This document shows, piece after piece, positions 24,881-33,751 of a stretch of DNA of 49,037 nt. The notes beneath the pieces were generated by a model. The model was not told where the DNA came from and did not search any database. It worked only from the letters and a program-made list of their open reading frames with translations. The stretch covers positions 1 to 49,037 of the forward strand of contig JAPLNM010000018.1 of assembly GCA_026692845.1 (NCBI GenBank). The letters are read 5' to 3'. Position 1 is the stretch's first letter; the number at the start of each line of letters is the position of its first letter. This stretch comes from Planctomycetota bacterium (GTDB taxonomy: Bacteria; Planctomycetota; Planctomycetia; Pirellulales; Pirellulaceae). The translations under genes and the position numbers were made by a program.

Positions 24881-25863
24881 AAACTCCAGACCCGAGAGAT
24901 GCTTTCCTGACTGCCATCTGCCTGACTTTACGCGAGACGAACCGAACCGCAGGACTGCATGTCGATGCCACTGCGCTGTCCTTGGATCGCTTGCGCGATT
25001 GTTCGAAACCACAAATCGCCCAAATCGTACTGGATTCGAACCTCGGACGGATCTGTCTGGGGGATCTATTCGCAATCGACCTGGATTCATCCCCTAGCGA
25101 TCCAGCGACCCAAGACCAATCCTGGAGCGGCGATGCGCTGATCCTGCGCGGTTGCTTGCGAAATTTTCGAGGGCTTTGCGCTTCGACCGCTTCGGGGACT
25201 ACCGTCATCCTGGGTGATGTGGGGGACGATTTTGCTCGGAGCCAACGCGGTGGCGTCCTTATCGTCGATGGCTCGGTCGGCCGTAGGGCATTGGCCGACA
25301 AACGCGATGGTTTGGCCTTGATTGGAGCCGATGCCGGTGAGCGCTTGGGTTGCCCCTTGCCCGGGAAACTCCAGGGTATCCAGGGTGGTGATTCGATCGT
25401 GCTGGGGAATCTCGGCGAGCGTGCTTGCCAGCGAATGCGGCGCGGCAGTCTGTGCGTTGCAGGAAACGTCGGCAACCATCTGGCGGATCATTGGATCGCC
25501 GGAACCATTTTGGCGATGGGACAGGTTGGTCCTCATTTCGGTACGCAAATGCGTCGCGGATCATTGATTCTCCCATCGACTCGACCCGCACAACCCGGTG
25601 CGACGCTCTCGGCCTACCGTCCTTTGGAACTGAGCTTTTTGCCGATCCTATGGCGGTATCTCCGAGGTTTGATCCGTCATGCTTCAAGCTGCCCGTGGTT
25701 AGACCAAGAACTCCAGTCTCGATGCATTCAGTTCGCTTCGAAAATCCCAACCTCCCGACACGTGCTTCGCTCCATCGGGGATCTGGAGTGCGATGGCCAA
25801 GGTGAAGTCCTGGTCCTTCAAGAGAATCCCAGTCGGATCGATGCGTACTCAAGGAATCCATAA
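24865..25863 (+). CDS. fhcC: Formylmethanofuran dehydrogenase/formyltransferase-hydrolase subunit C (FhcC-like)
   Basis: This 332-residue protein resembles FwdC/FhcC. It has an N-terminal LTLRETNRTAGLHVDATALS segment and LGDLFAID. A right-handed beta-helix built of GxGx-type repeats follows (VILGDVGDDFARSQRGGVLI, VDGSVGRRALADKRDGLALI, VLGNLGERACQRMRRGSLCV, AGNVGNHLADHWIAGTILAM). In methylotrophs and planctomycetes the Fhc complex moves formyl groups between tetrahydromethanopterin and a methanofuran analogue in formaldehyde oxidation. The A, B and D subunits are not adjacent. The frame starts at TTG 24865, which matches family N-termini but overlaps the upstream gene; an alternative start cannot be excluded. 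The C-terminal 70 residues are less conserved. Confidence 0.82.
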   Translation: MPIDLKTPDPRDAFLTAICLTLRETNRTAGLHVDATALSLDRLRDCSKPQIAQIVLDSNLGRICLGDLFAIDLDSSPSDPATQDQSWSGDALILRGCLRNFRGLCASTASGTTVILGDVGDDFARSQRGGVLIVDGSVGRRALADKRDGLALIGADAGERLGCPLPGKLQGIQGGDSIVLGNLGERACQRMRRGSLCVAGNVGNHLADHWIAGTILAMGQVGPHFGTQMRRGSLILPSTRPAQPGATLSAYRPLELSFLPILWRYLRGLIRHASSCPWLDQELQSRCIQFASKIPTSRHVLRSIGDLECDGQGEVLVLQENPSRIDAYSRNP

Positions 25864-25865
25864 GC

Positions 25866-26513
25866 ATGGCAGGTCGAAAAATCGGTATCTTCGGTGGCTC
25901 GTTCGATCCTATCCATCTGGGCCATCTATGGACCGCCGAGCAATTTTGCAGCGAACTTTCGCTGGATTTGGTCAAGCTCATCCCGGCGAAAATCTCTCCC
26001 TTCAAACTAGGGTATACCCCGACGGCCGATAAGCATCGTCTAGAGATGCTCAAGCTGGCCGTCGGTGCACACCCGAAGTTCGAGGTCGATGCGATTGAGC
26101 TCCAACGCGGTGGGGTAAGCTACACGATCGACACGATTTTGGACTTGCAGCGCGGCGAACCCGATGCGACTTGGTACCTGCTCGTCGGTGCCGATTCCCT
26201 CAAGGATTTCAAGAAATGGAAATCTCCAAACGAGCTTCTCAACACTGTTGCTTTGGTCGTTGCTCGGCGAGGCGGGTGCCCCGAGCCGGACTGGTCGCAG
26301 CTCGATGGATTGGCTTCCCCTGAGAGATTGCATGCCATCGAAAAACTTCGTTTGGACATCCCCGTCATAGAGATTTCCTCGACGCAAGTGCGCCAACGAA
26401 TCGAGCAAAATCGAAGCATCCGATACCTCGTCCCAGCAGCGGTCGAAGTCTACATTCAAGAGCATCAGCTTTATCAGCGATCGACCGATACCTCTGCGGC
26501 TCGACCGACGTAG
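25866..26513 (+). CDS. nadD: Nicotinate-nucleotide adenylyltransferase NadD
   Basis: NadD adenylates nicotinate mononucleotide in NAD synthesis. The 215-residue protein opens with the nucleotidyltransferase motif IGIFGGSFDPIHLGHL (H17 and H20 form HxGH). It also has the substrate loop LIPAKISPFK, VSYTIDTI, LLVGADSLKDFKKWK and the C-terminal ISSTQVRQRI signature. It follows fhcC after 2 nt and is probably co-transcribed. Its 3' end overlaps the convergent hpnDE gene by 40 nt, so the last 13 codons are coding on both strands. Confidence 0.95.
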   Translation: MAGRKIGIFGGSFDPIHLGHLWTAEQFCSELSLDLVKLIPAKISPFKLGYTPTADKHRLEMLKLAVGAHPKFEVDAIELQRGGVSYTIDTILDLQRGEPDATWYLLVGADSLKDFKKWKSPNELLNTVALVVARRGGCPEPDWSQLDGLASPERLHAIEKLRLDIPVIEISSTQVRQRIEQNRSIRYLVPAAVEVYIQEHQLYQRSTDTSAARPT

Positions 26514-28885
26514 TGCAATACTTGGTTGGCGGCAAGCGAACCGGACCGCAAGGCGCCTTCCATCGTCGCTGGCCAACCCGTCGCGGTCCAATCCCCTGCG
26601 AGAAACAATCCTTGTTCTCCAAAGGTGGCCGCCTCGAGCCTGCCCTGAGCATGCCCGCTCGATACGGAAAAGACCGACTGCGGATCGGTGACGACTTTAC
26701 CCCTGAGTAGCTTCGCTCCGGAATTTCGAAGCTCCTCAAATACCTCCCTGAGATCGTCTTCTACCAATCGCAAGACGGCTTGCGAATCTCCCTTGGGCAA
26801 ATCCCGCGATCCGCTGATGACGATCTGATAATAATGCTCGTCGGCATTTGGTTCCGATGCACTCTGGGTTTCGAGAGGTCCTGGGAATACCCATTGGCAA
26901 AGTCGATCGATCAAGATCGCGTGCGGATCGTTGAACCACTTCTTGGACCACCAAGTATGCACGCCAGTGATCGGCGCCGCGTCGAGGCCTTCGACATTGC
27001 TGAGCGATTCGGCGAGCTTCGGTAAGCTGCCGATGGACGCATCGCTCAGGATCATCCCTAAACGGTGCCAAGGAACGGCTAGGACGACAGCGTGGAATTC
27101 ATACGCCTCGGGGAGCAGACTGCTTGAGGTTTTCGTCGGGAGGCTCCAAGTCCCTGAGGGATTGCGTCGAAGCCCATCGATCGCTTGCCCAGCGACGATT
27201 CGAACGCCGATTTTAGCAAGGGATTCCTTAGAGGTCTGATCGATCAATTCCGAGAGACTCCGTTGAGGAACTAGCAGATGGTAAGCATCCTTGGTCGCTG
27301 CGAATCCGTCGATCATCACCTTGTGCACCGAGCCCATCGTGATCCTCGGGAGCTGCTCACCAAGGGCGCTTACCAAGATCGTGTTCCAAAAGCTGTCGAT
27401 TGCATTTTGAGGTTGCCGATGGCGCTTGAGCCATTCGATGGCCATTTGTTGATCGAAGTCTTTCGTCGGTCGGGTCCGAATGAGCTTACCGAGCGCCGCT
27501 GCGATTGCGATACGATCCAGAGGGCTCAAATCGGGCCACTTAAGCAATAGTCCTGAAAGGTGAAAGGGGGCAGGTAGGGGCCATGCTGCGGCGCGGAATG
27601 GTTTGCCTTCGCGGGAGCGGAACCAGAGGGTCGATTGCTCGTGCCAGAGATTTTTTTGGCCCGTATCCTCGATAAATCGGATGAGTTCGCCGCAGCATCG
27701 CATCCCAACATGTTGGCAATAGTCGATCGGTTGGCCGCTCTGAGGGTCGGTAAACGAGCCGACTCGGCCACCGAGCCGGCTGCGGGATTCGATCAACCAA
27801 GTTTGGCAACCGTGTTTCGCAAGATGCATTGCGGTCTGAATTCCAGCGAGTCCTCCGCCGACGACGGCGACCTTTGGGGCTCCATCCCACGAAGCATCCG
27901 AGCGGTAGGTCTTCGTCGGTACGCAAGTGGGCAAGGATCGAAACCACGGGGTGAAGGCGTGCGAAGCATAGAGCTTGAGTTTCTGAGGAAGACTCAACGA
28001 GGTCCGACGGACCAGTGGTGCCCATGGATCGCTTTGGATCTGCTGGAAAATCTGGTGGTAGGTCTGCCAGATCATCGCGAACATTCGCTGACCATCGGCA
28101 TCGAGCAAAGGGCCAAGACCCTGGGCGTGTCTGTAGCAACCCTCGGCGCGTTGCAAATAGAGCTCGAGGAGCCCTTGGTAGTCTCCAAGTTTCCCGACTG
28201 TTTCGCATCGAAGGCCCGGCTCATATCGAAGGCCCTGTTCGGTCCCGCGCAGAGCTTCGATCAGCGACTCACGTTGGAACCCAAACCGCGCGAGGTCTTC
28301 TTGAGCCAAGTACATCCGGCCGCGTTGGGCGTCTTCGACAAGATCGCGAAGGATGTTGGTCAATTGAAAGGCATGTCCGCAATGCACCGCCATGCGATGC
28401 TCGGGGGTGCCTGTGGCTGGAACTCCTTTGGTCGACCAGATCGCCGTGCAGCTTAATCCTACCGTACTGGCGACACGGTACATGTAGGCCTGGAGTTGGT
28501 CATAGCGATCGAGCACCTGGGGCCGGGAGTCTTGATCGACACCCAGGACGATTTGTTTCAGGAGGTCCTTGGGGATTGCAAAGCGTTCGATGGAGTCTGC
28601 GACTGCGGCGCGGATCGGTTCGAGGGGCTCCAAAGAGTTCGGGGATTGAATTTGGTCAAGTCCATCGATCCACGCGAGCCAATCGTCGGCAAGCCAATTT
28701 GCGGCAGGGGTTTTCGGGTCTGAATCTGCGTCGGTTGCGTCATCGGCAAGTCTTGAAAAGGCGTACAGGGCCGTCATCGCACGTCGGCGGTCGAATCGGA
28801 GGAAACCAAAGGCGCGGTAGAAGTTCGATCCGCTGGCCTGGGCGATCCTTTGGCAAGCGGCGTAGGAAGCATCGAGATCGATCAT
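26474..28885 (-). CDS. HpnD-HpnE fusion: presqualene diphosphate synthase plus squalene-forming flavoprotein
   Basis: This 803-residue protein joins two enzymes usually made separately. Residues 1 to about 290 are a squalene/phytoene-synthase domain (HpnD-like). Its two Asp-rich motifs are LYAFSRLADDATDAD (about 40-54) and NILRDLVEDAQRGRMY (177-192). From about 338 an amine-oxidase-type FAD domain follows (VAVVGGGLAGIQTAMHLAKH, then ESRSRLGGRVGSF). It ends with LFLAGDWTATGWPATMEGAL, typical of HpnE. HpnC, HpnD and HpnE together make squalene from farnesyl diphosphate. The start ATG overlaps the hpnC stop by 4 nt, so both proteins are made from one mRNA. The domains show no frameshift scar between them. 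A carotenoid role (CrtB/CrtI-like) is less likely given HpnC next door. Confidence 0.88.
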   Translation of the reverse strand: MIDLDASYAACQRIAQASGSNFYRAFGFLRFDRRRAMTALYAFSRLADDATDADSDPKTPAANWLADDWLAWIDGLDQIQSPNSLEPLEPIRAAVADSIERFAIPKDLLKQIVLGVDQDSRPQVLDRYDQLQAYMYRVASTVGLSCTAIWSTKGVPATGTPEHRMAVHCGHAFQLTNILRDLVEDAQRGRMYLAQEDLARFGFQRESLIEALRGTEQGLRYEPGLRCETVGKLGDYQGLLELYLQRAEGCYRHAQGLGPLLDADGQRMFAMIWQTYHQIFQQIQSDPWAPLVRRTSLSLPQKLKLYASHAFTPWFRSLPTCVPTKTYRSDASWDGAPKVAVVGGGLAGIQTAMHLAKHGCQTWLIESRSRLGGRVGSFTDPQSGQPIDYCQHVGMRCCGELIRFIEDTGQKNLWHEQSTLWFRSREGKPFRAAAWPLPAPFHLSGLLLKWPDLSPLDRIAIAAALGKLIRTRPTKDFDQQMAIEWLKRHRQPQNAIDSFWNTILVSALGEQLPRITMGSVHKVMIDGFAATKDAYHLLVPQRSLSELIDQTSKESLAKIGVRIVAGQAIDGLRRNPSGTWSLPTKTSSSLLPEAYEFHAVVLAVPWHRLGMILSDASIGSLPKLAESLSNVEGLDAAPITGVHTWWSKKWFNDPHAILIDRLCQWVFPGPLETQSASEPNADEHYYQIVISGSRDLPKGDSQAVLRLVEDDLREVFEELRNSGAKLLRGKVVTDPQSVFSVSSGHAQGRLEAATFGEQGLFLAGDWTATGWPATMEGALRSGSLAANQVLHYVGRAAEVSVDR

Positions 28886-29856
28886 GCTCTAAGTTTTGCC
28901 CCGTAGCGTTTCGGCGGTCCTAGAGCGGCCCAGACGGCAAGATTTATTTTCTGAAACTTGGTGACCTCCACAGGTTGACTCCAAACGTCGAAGCGGTTTC
29001 GAGCGATATTGTCAAGTATCTGGATGCCCCCTGCGATGAACAGTCTTACACTCCGCCGAAGCCAGTTCGGTCCGTGATCGGCAAGTCGAGCACCCGAGGA
29101 CAGATGATTCCGAGCCTGCTCGGTCCATGCTTCGAGAACCTTACGGGCCGGCTGGGAACCCTGGCCCCATTCGGATCGCGTGATCCGGCCTTGGTCCAAC
29201 CGTTCTTTGGGCAGATAGAATCGTCCCCGGGCCGCATCGAGCGATACGTCTTGGCAAAAGTTCGCTATTTGCAAACCTGTGCAGATCGAATCGGACCAAG
29301 CGAGAGCTTGGGGGGAGTTGGTCCTAGCAAGTCCAAGGATGATTCGCCCGACGGGGTTGGCCGATCGCCTGCAGTAGTCGAGAAGTTGCGGGTCATCTTC
29401 GTAGCTCGTGACCGTTTGGTCTTGGACGAACGCCGAGAGCAGATCGTCGAACGAATCGATGCTCAGCGAGAAAGTTTCGATCGTTTGATGCAGCGCGACG
29501 AAGACCGGGTGGAGCGAGTCGCCTTGGGGAGTTTTATGCAGTTCGCTGCGCCACCACTCGAGGAGTTTCACCGACCGAACGGGATCTGCGATTTCATCGG
29601 CAAGATCGTCGGACCATCGGCAATAGGCATAGACGGAGGCAAAATGGGCTCGCAGATCGCCAGGGAGCCACAGGTTGGTCACCGAGAAGTTCTCGTAGTG
29701 GTTTTTTGCTAATTTTTCGCAGTAATCGAAAGCTTGATCGAGTCCCCATCGAGGCAATTGACAGTCGGGGCCGCACCACTTCAGGTCGGCTAGCACCTGC
29801 TTGGAACCTGCTCGGACGGGTGTTTTCGGCGACTCAGGGGGGGGTAGGTTGGACAA
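28882..29856 (-). CDS. hpnC: Hydroxysqualene/squalene synthase HpnC
   Basis: This protein of up to 324 residues has the trans-isoprenyl diphosphate synthase (head-to-head) fold. The HpnC hallmark AKNHYENFSVTNLWLPGDLR (about 50-69) is followed by the first Asp-rich motif AYCRWSDDLADE (D83, D84, D87). The second, NFCQDVSLDAARGRFYLPKE, includes the DxxxD pair. HpnC acts on presqualene diphosphate in the three-enzyme HpnCDE route to squalene, the precursor of hopanoids or sterol-like lipids. The open frame begins at TTG 29856; the first 35 residues are poorly conserved and the true start may lie further in. It overlaps hpnDE by ATGA and diverges from ispH. Confidence 0.9.
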   Translation of the reverse strand: MSNLPPPESPKTPVRAGSKQVLADLKWCGPDCQLPRWGLDQAFDYCEKLAKNHYENFSVTNLWLPGDLRAHFASVYAYCRWSDDLADEIADPVRSVKLLEWWRSELHKTPQGDSLHPVFVALHQTIETFSLSIDSFDDLLSAFVQDQTVTSYEDDPQLLDYCRRSANPVGRIILGLARTNSPQALAWSDSICTGLQIANFCQDVSLDAARGRFYLPKERLDQGRITRSEWGQGSQPARKVLEAWTEQARNHLSSGARLADHGPNWLRRSVRLFIAGGIQILDNIARNRFDVWSQPVEVTKFQKINLAVWAALGPPKRYGAKLRA

Positions 29857-30005
29857 GGATTCGCAGTTCGGAGGATCCGGTGGTGATGCGGTGGCGGATT
29901 TTGATCGGTTGCTGTTTTTCGGGAGTCTTTCGCCTTCGCGGTAGCTTACCCAAGGAGTATGATTTTAGCAGTTCAAAGCGAATCCATGAACCTTAGAGCA
30001 AACCT

Positions 30006-30935
30006 ATGAAGATTTTACTTGCGGCTCCTCGAGGATTTTGTGCCGGGGTCAACATGGCGGTCAAAAGCCTGGACCTTGCCCTGAAGCATTTTGGTGCTCC
30101 GGTATACGTTTTCCACGAAATCGTTCACAACCAGTATGTCGTTCGATCGTTTGAGTCCAAGGGTGCGATTTTCGTGAATCATCTCGAGGAGATCCCTGCG
30201 AAATCGACGGTCCTTTTTTCCGCGCACGGTGTTTCGCCGGCAATTCGCAAATTGGCTCAGCAGCGAGAGCTTTTGGCGATCGATGCGACTTGCCCGCTGG
30301 TGACCAAGGTGCATTTGGAGGCGATCAAATTCGCCAAGGATCACTACACGATCATCTTGATCGGCCATCAGGGGCATGATGAAGTGATCGGAACGATGGG
30401 AGAAGCTCCCGAGGCGATTGTGCTGGTCGAATCGACCCAGGAGGTGGATCGACTCGAGTACCAACCGGGTACCAAACTGGCTTATTTGACCCAAACGACG
30501 CTCAGTGTCGACGATGCGAATCGGATCATCGAGCGACTCAAAACGAAGTTTCCTTGGATCGTCGGTCCGCCGAAAGAGGACATTTGCTATGCGACGCAGA
30601 ATCGGCAAGAGGCGGTTCGATCGATCGCGCCCGATGCGACCAAGGTGATTGTGCTGGGTTCTCAAAACAGCAGCAACTCGCAACGGCTCCGGGAGTTGGC
30701 CCAGGAGCAGGGCCGAAGGGCGTATTTGGTCGACGGTCCTGAGGATCTGTCGCTCGAGTGGTTTGAGCCTTCCGATGTGGTGCTGGTAACTGCAGGTGCG
30801 AGTGCTCCAGAAGAAGTCATTGCCAAGACGCTTGACTGGCTACAGAGCCATTTTCAAGCGGACCTTGAATTGCGTGAGGTTCGCAAGGAGGAGGTCCACT
30901 TTCCACTTCCTCGCACTCTTCGGATGCTCGATTGA
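30006..30935 (+). CDS. ispH: 4-hydroxy-3-methylbut-2-enyl diphosphate reductase IspH
   Basis: IspH is the last enzyme of the MEP pathway and releases IPP and DMAPP. The 309-residue protein keeps the three cluster-binding cysteines: C12 in APRGFCAGVNMAV, C96 in AIDATCPLVTKVH and C194 in DICYATQNRQ. The conserved HEIVHN, SAHGVSP, GHQGHDEVIGTMGE, VLGSQNSSNSQRL and TAGASAPE segments are also present. It is transcribed away from hpnC, 149 nt apart, so precursor supply and squalene synthesis sit side by side. A TATGAT at 29958-29963 could be its -10 box. Confidence 0.97.
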   Translation: MKILLAAPRGFCAGVNMAVKSLDLALKHFGAPVYVFHEIVHNQYVVRSFESKGAIFVNHLEEIPAKSTVLFSAHGVSPAIRKLAQQRELLAIDATCPLVTKVHLEAIKFAKDHYTIILIGHQGHDEVIGTMGEAPEAIVLVESTQEVDRLEYQPGTKLAYLTQTTLSVDDANRIIERLKTKFPWIVGPPKEDICYATQNRQEAVRSIAPDATKVIVLGSQNSSNSQRLRELAQEQGRRAYLVDGPEDLSLEWFEPSDVVLVTAGASAPEEVIAKTLDWLQSHFQADLELREVRKEEVHFPLPRTLRMLD

Positions 30936-31027
30936 GCGCCTTACCCGCTTGCAATCAACACGCAAGATAGGCTCCGCTTCGTCGCGATCCGGTGATAAGC
31001 GTTTTAGGGATGCGCGATCTAGGGATA

Positions 31028-31825
31028 TTAGAAGCGATGTCCAAGTTTCGGGCCGTTCGGGCAGGTTGTGAGGATTTCGGGTCCATGTTCGGTCATCAGA
31101 ATGGTGTGCTCGAATTGGGCCGATAGGCTTGCGTCTCGTGTACGGACAGTCCAGTTGTCGTTGGTATCGAGTTTGGTGAATCTTGCACCGGCATTGATCA
31201 TCGGTTCGATAGTAAAGCACATACCTGGGAGCAGATAGTCCTGGCGGCTTTTGCGATCGGGGAAGTGAGGGACGTTGGGATATTGGTGAAAGCGGCGTCC
31301 TAGCCCGTGTCCGACGTATTCGCGGACCACGGTAAATCCATACTTGTCGGCTTCGGCCACGACGCATTCACCGATGACGCTCACGGAGCATCCTGGAGTG
31401 AGTGCTTGGATGGCGCGATGCATTGCATCAAAGGCGCACTGGGTGACCGAACGGGCTTTTTCCGAAACGTTCCCGATAAGGAAGGTTTCGGATTGATCGC
31501 CGTGCCAGCCGTCGACGATCGAAGTGATATCGACATTGATGATATCGCCATCCTTGAGGGTGTAATCGCAGGGGATCCCGTGGCAGATCACGTCGTTGAC
31601 GCTTGTGCAACAGCTTTTGGTGTAGCCCAAATATCCGAGAGTCGCCGGGGTATGTTTGTTGGCGATGGTGTATTCGTGGATAAGCCGATCGATTTGTTCG
31701 GTAGAGATATCGGCCTTGATGAAATCGCGGATGTAGTCCATCAGTTGGGCGTTGAACCGGCCAGCCGCGCGCATCTGCTGTCGTTGAACTTCCGAGAGTT
31801 GGAGTTTTCGAAAATTCTGAAGCAT
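31028..31825 (-). CDS. map: Methionine aminopeptidase, type I
   Basis: This enzyme removes the initiator methionine from nascent proteins. The 265-residue protein has the pita-bread fold motifs and all metal ligands: D99 (INVDITS), D110 (WHGDQSETF), H173 (YVGHGLGRRFH), E207 (FTIEPMI) and E239 (QFEHTIL). The substrate-binding histidine lies in VICHGIP (H82). The N-terminus lacks the SEC-C-type zinc motif of some planctomycete and actinobacterial forms. No secY or infA neighbour is present, unlike in many bacteria. It lies convergent with ispH and divergent from the truC-like gene. Confidence 0.96.
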   Translation of the reverse strand: MLQNFRKLQLSEVQRQQMRAAGRFNAQLMDYIRDFIKADISTEQIDRLIHEYTIANKHTPATLGYLGYTKSCCTSVNDVICHGIPCDYTLKDGDIINVDITSIVDGWHGDQSETFLIGNVSEKARSVTQCAFDAMHRAIQALTPGCSVSVIGECVVAEADKYGFTVVREYVGHGLGRRFHQYPNVPHFPDRKSRQDYLLPGMCFTIEPMINAGARFTKLDTNDNWTVRTRDASLSAQFEHTILMTEHGPEILTTCPNGPKLGHRF

Positions 31826-31950
31826 GTTCGAAGCACGTAGCTACTTTCCGTCACTGAGGTCCCTTGCGGGAGTGAACAAGTCTGTACAATCCAACTTGAA
31901 AATCTGCGCGAAATTTTAACCAAACCTAGAGAAAAAAAAAGCCGCTCCGC

Positions 31951-32721
31951 ATGAGAGACTCCTCCGACTTTGTCGTCGAGAGCCTGACGTGTCCAATCCA
32001 GGTTGTTTACAGTGATGAGCATTTGGTAGCGGTCTTCAAGCCCGCCGGGCTAGTGGTCCATCGGGGGCCAAATACCCTCGAGAGCGAGCCGATCCTGCTG
32101 CAGACTCTGCGCGACCAGTTGCAGCAGTTTCTTTACCCTGTCCACCGACTTGATCGTCCAACGGCGGGCCTGATTCTCATGGCCAAGACCCCAGAGGTCG
32201 CGTCGAAGCTTGGTGAGATGTTCATGGCCCAGCAGGTCCAAAAGCACTACCAGGCCCTCGTACGCGGTTCGATGCCCCTGGAGTGTCGGGTCGATCGACC
32301 GCTGCTGCATCCGAAGTATTTCGAGGAGCGCTTGACGCACGCACACCCCGAGCAGTCGGCCACGACCCATTTCCGGTGCCTGCAGCGTTTCGAGGTCCCG
32401 TGGCCGGCCTCGGGGTTCCCCACGGCGCGGTTTTCGCTTTTGGAAATCCGGCCCGAGTCGGGTCGTTGGCATCAGATCCGGCGCCATTTGAACCACCTTG
32501 GACATCCGATTCTCGGGGACCATCGCCATGGAGACCATCGATGGAACCAGATGTTTTATCACAGAACGGGGATTTACCGGATGCTTCTGTCTGCGATGCG
32601 GTTGGATTTTCGCCACCCGCAGACCGACGAACCGATCTCGCTTTTGGTCCGTCGCGGGGAAGCCTTTGACCAAGCCTTAGGGTGTCTTAGGCAAGAGAAC
32701 TTGTGCCAGGAGAGCCATTGA
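31951..32721 (+). CDS. truC: RluA-family tRNA pseudouridine synthase, TruC type
   Basis: This 256-residue enzyme isomerises uridine in RNA. The catalytic aspartate is in VHRLDRPTAGLILMAK (D68), preceded by KPAGLVVHRG. The late motif GRWHQIRRHLNHLGHPILGD followed by HRHGDHRWN is characteristic of TruC, which modifies U65 in tRNA; RluA and RluD differ here. No S4 domain is seen. The upstream gap has TTGCGG (31864-31869), 15 nt and TACAAT (31885-31890), a plausible but short-spaced promoter. A stretch of nine A residues precedes the ATG. Substrate assignment rests on the motif only. Confidence 0.88.
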   Translation: MRDSSDFVVESLTCPIQVVYSDEHLVAVFKPAGLVVHRGPNTLESEPILLQTLRDQLQQFLYPVHRLDRPTAGLILMAKTPEVASKLGEMFMAQQVQKHYQALVRGSMPLECRVDRPLLHPKYFEERLTHAHPEQSATTHFRCLQRFEVPWPASGFPTARFSLLEIRPESGRWHQIRRHLNHLGHPILGDHRHGDHRWNQMFYHRTGIYRMLLSAMRLDFRHPQTDEPISLLVRRGEAFDQALGCLRQENLCQESH

Positions 32722-32777
32722 GCTTAGGAGGCAAAACCGTCTAGATGCATCCGCTGTATCACGATCACGTAAAAATA

Positions 32778-33740
32778 TCAAGTAAAAACCCTAACCATGA
32801 TCATGTATGCAGATGCTGCGAGGATGGCACCACAAGGCACCGTGCTGACCCAAGCAAGAAAGATTTCACCAACCTTGCGCCATTTCGCTTGACCTGTACT
32901 TGCACCCATACCAAGCAACGAACCAACGCTTACATGAGTGGTGCTCACTGGTAAACTGTGCAGACTAGCGGTTGCAACCAGACCTGCTGTTACAAGACTT
33001 GATGCGAATCCTTGGCCTGGATTCATGTCCGTAACCTTTTTCCCAAGCGTCTCGGCGACACGTTCTGCATCCAAAAGTCCACCCAATGCAATACTCACTG
33101 CGACGGCAAAGAAGCCCCAGCGAATGTCGATGATTGGAGCCACCATAAGCAACCCAGTCATTTTGGGCGTGTCATTGAGTCCTCGGGCGAAACTCGCTGC
33201 TCCAGTGCTGAGAAAATGGAATGCATCGAGAGTACGGCTGCGATCGTTGGGAGCCAATCGCATGGTTCTCAGCACCCAATAAACGACCGCGCCCAAAACC
33301 ATGGCAACCAGTGGGCTGAAAAACAGCGGGTAAAGAAAGTTCATTCCCAAAGACGAAATTTGCACGTCTGAACCGCTGCCGGCCAACCCCGCCCCGACTA
33401 ACGCTCCAACCAATGCATGCGTCGTTGAAACGGGGAAACCAAATCGAGTTGCAAGGAAACTTGTCATTGCGGCCCCGAACGCAACGGAGCTGACGAAGAC
33501 GGGCGAGTGAACCAACTCCTCAGATACCATTCCACGGCCGCTAAACTTCTTCGTCAGGCCATCGGAGAGAAAAAGTGCGGCTAAGGAGCCAGCAAATGTG
33601 GCTGCCGTTCCCCAATACAGAGCATAGCGGCGGGAAGTCGTTCCACTGCCATAAAGGGAAGCAACACCCTTGAAATTGGCATTGGCGCCATTGGTAAAGG
33701 CCACGAAGAAAACAGAGATGAGAAGGACTGCCGTGAGCAC
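32778..33740 (-). CDS. Pit-family anion permease (PHO4), phosphate or sulfate
   Basis: This 320-residue protein has about ten hydrophobic helices and the duplicated Pit signatures. The first copy is ISVFFVAFTNGANANFKGVA with GFPVSTTHALVGALVGAGL. The second is ARGLNDTPKMTGLLM with SLPVSTTHVSVGSLLGMG. Family members import phosphate (PitA) or sulfate (CysP). The start is GTG at 33740. It is 11 nt downstream of a rhodanese gene, and an ArsR-type regulator is encoded divergently. Both neighbours fit sulfur better than phosphate, but the sequence alone cannot settle the substrate. Confidence 0.88.
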   Translation of the reverse strand: MLTAVLLISVFFVAFTNGANANFKGVASLYGSGTTSRRYALYWGTAATFAGSLAALFLSDGLTKKFSGRGMVSEELVHSPVFVSSVAFGAAMTSFLATRFGFPVSTTHALVGALVGAGLAGSGSDVQISSLGMNFLYPLFFSPLVAMVLGAVVYWVLRTMRLAPNDRSRTLDAFHFLSTGAASFARGLNDTPKMTGLLMVAPIIDIRWGFFAVAVSIALGGLLDAERVAETLGKKVTDMNPGQGFASSLVTAGLVATASLHSLPVSTTHVSVGSLLGMGASTGQAKWRKVGEIFLAWVSTVPCGAILAASAYMIMVRVFT

Positions 33741-33751
33741 GTTGTTTTGCC

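Noticed and set aside
27635-28456. 273-codon plus-strand frame opposite hpnDE
   Set aside because: Shadow of a confident gene in another frame; no recognisable motif.
28015-28923. 302-codon plus-strand frame opposite hpnDE
   Set aside because: Arg/Gly/Ser-rich shadow sequence with no domain; the minus-strand enzyme is clear.
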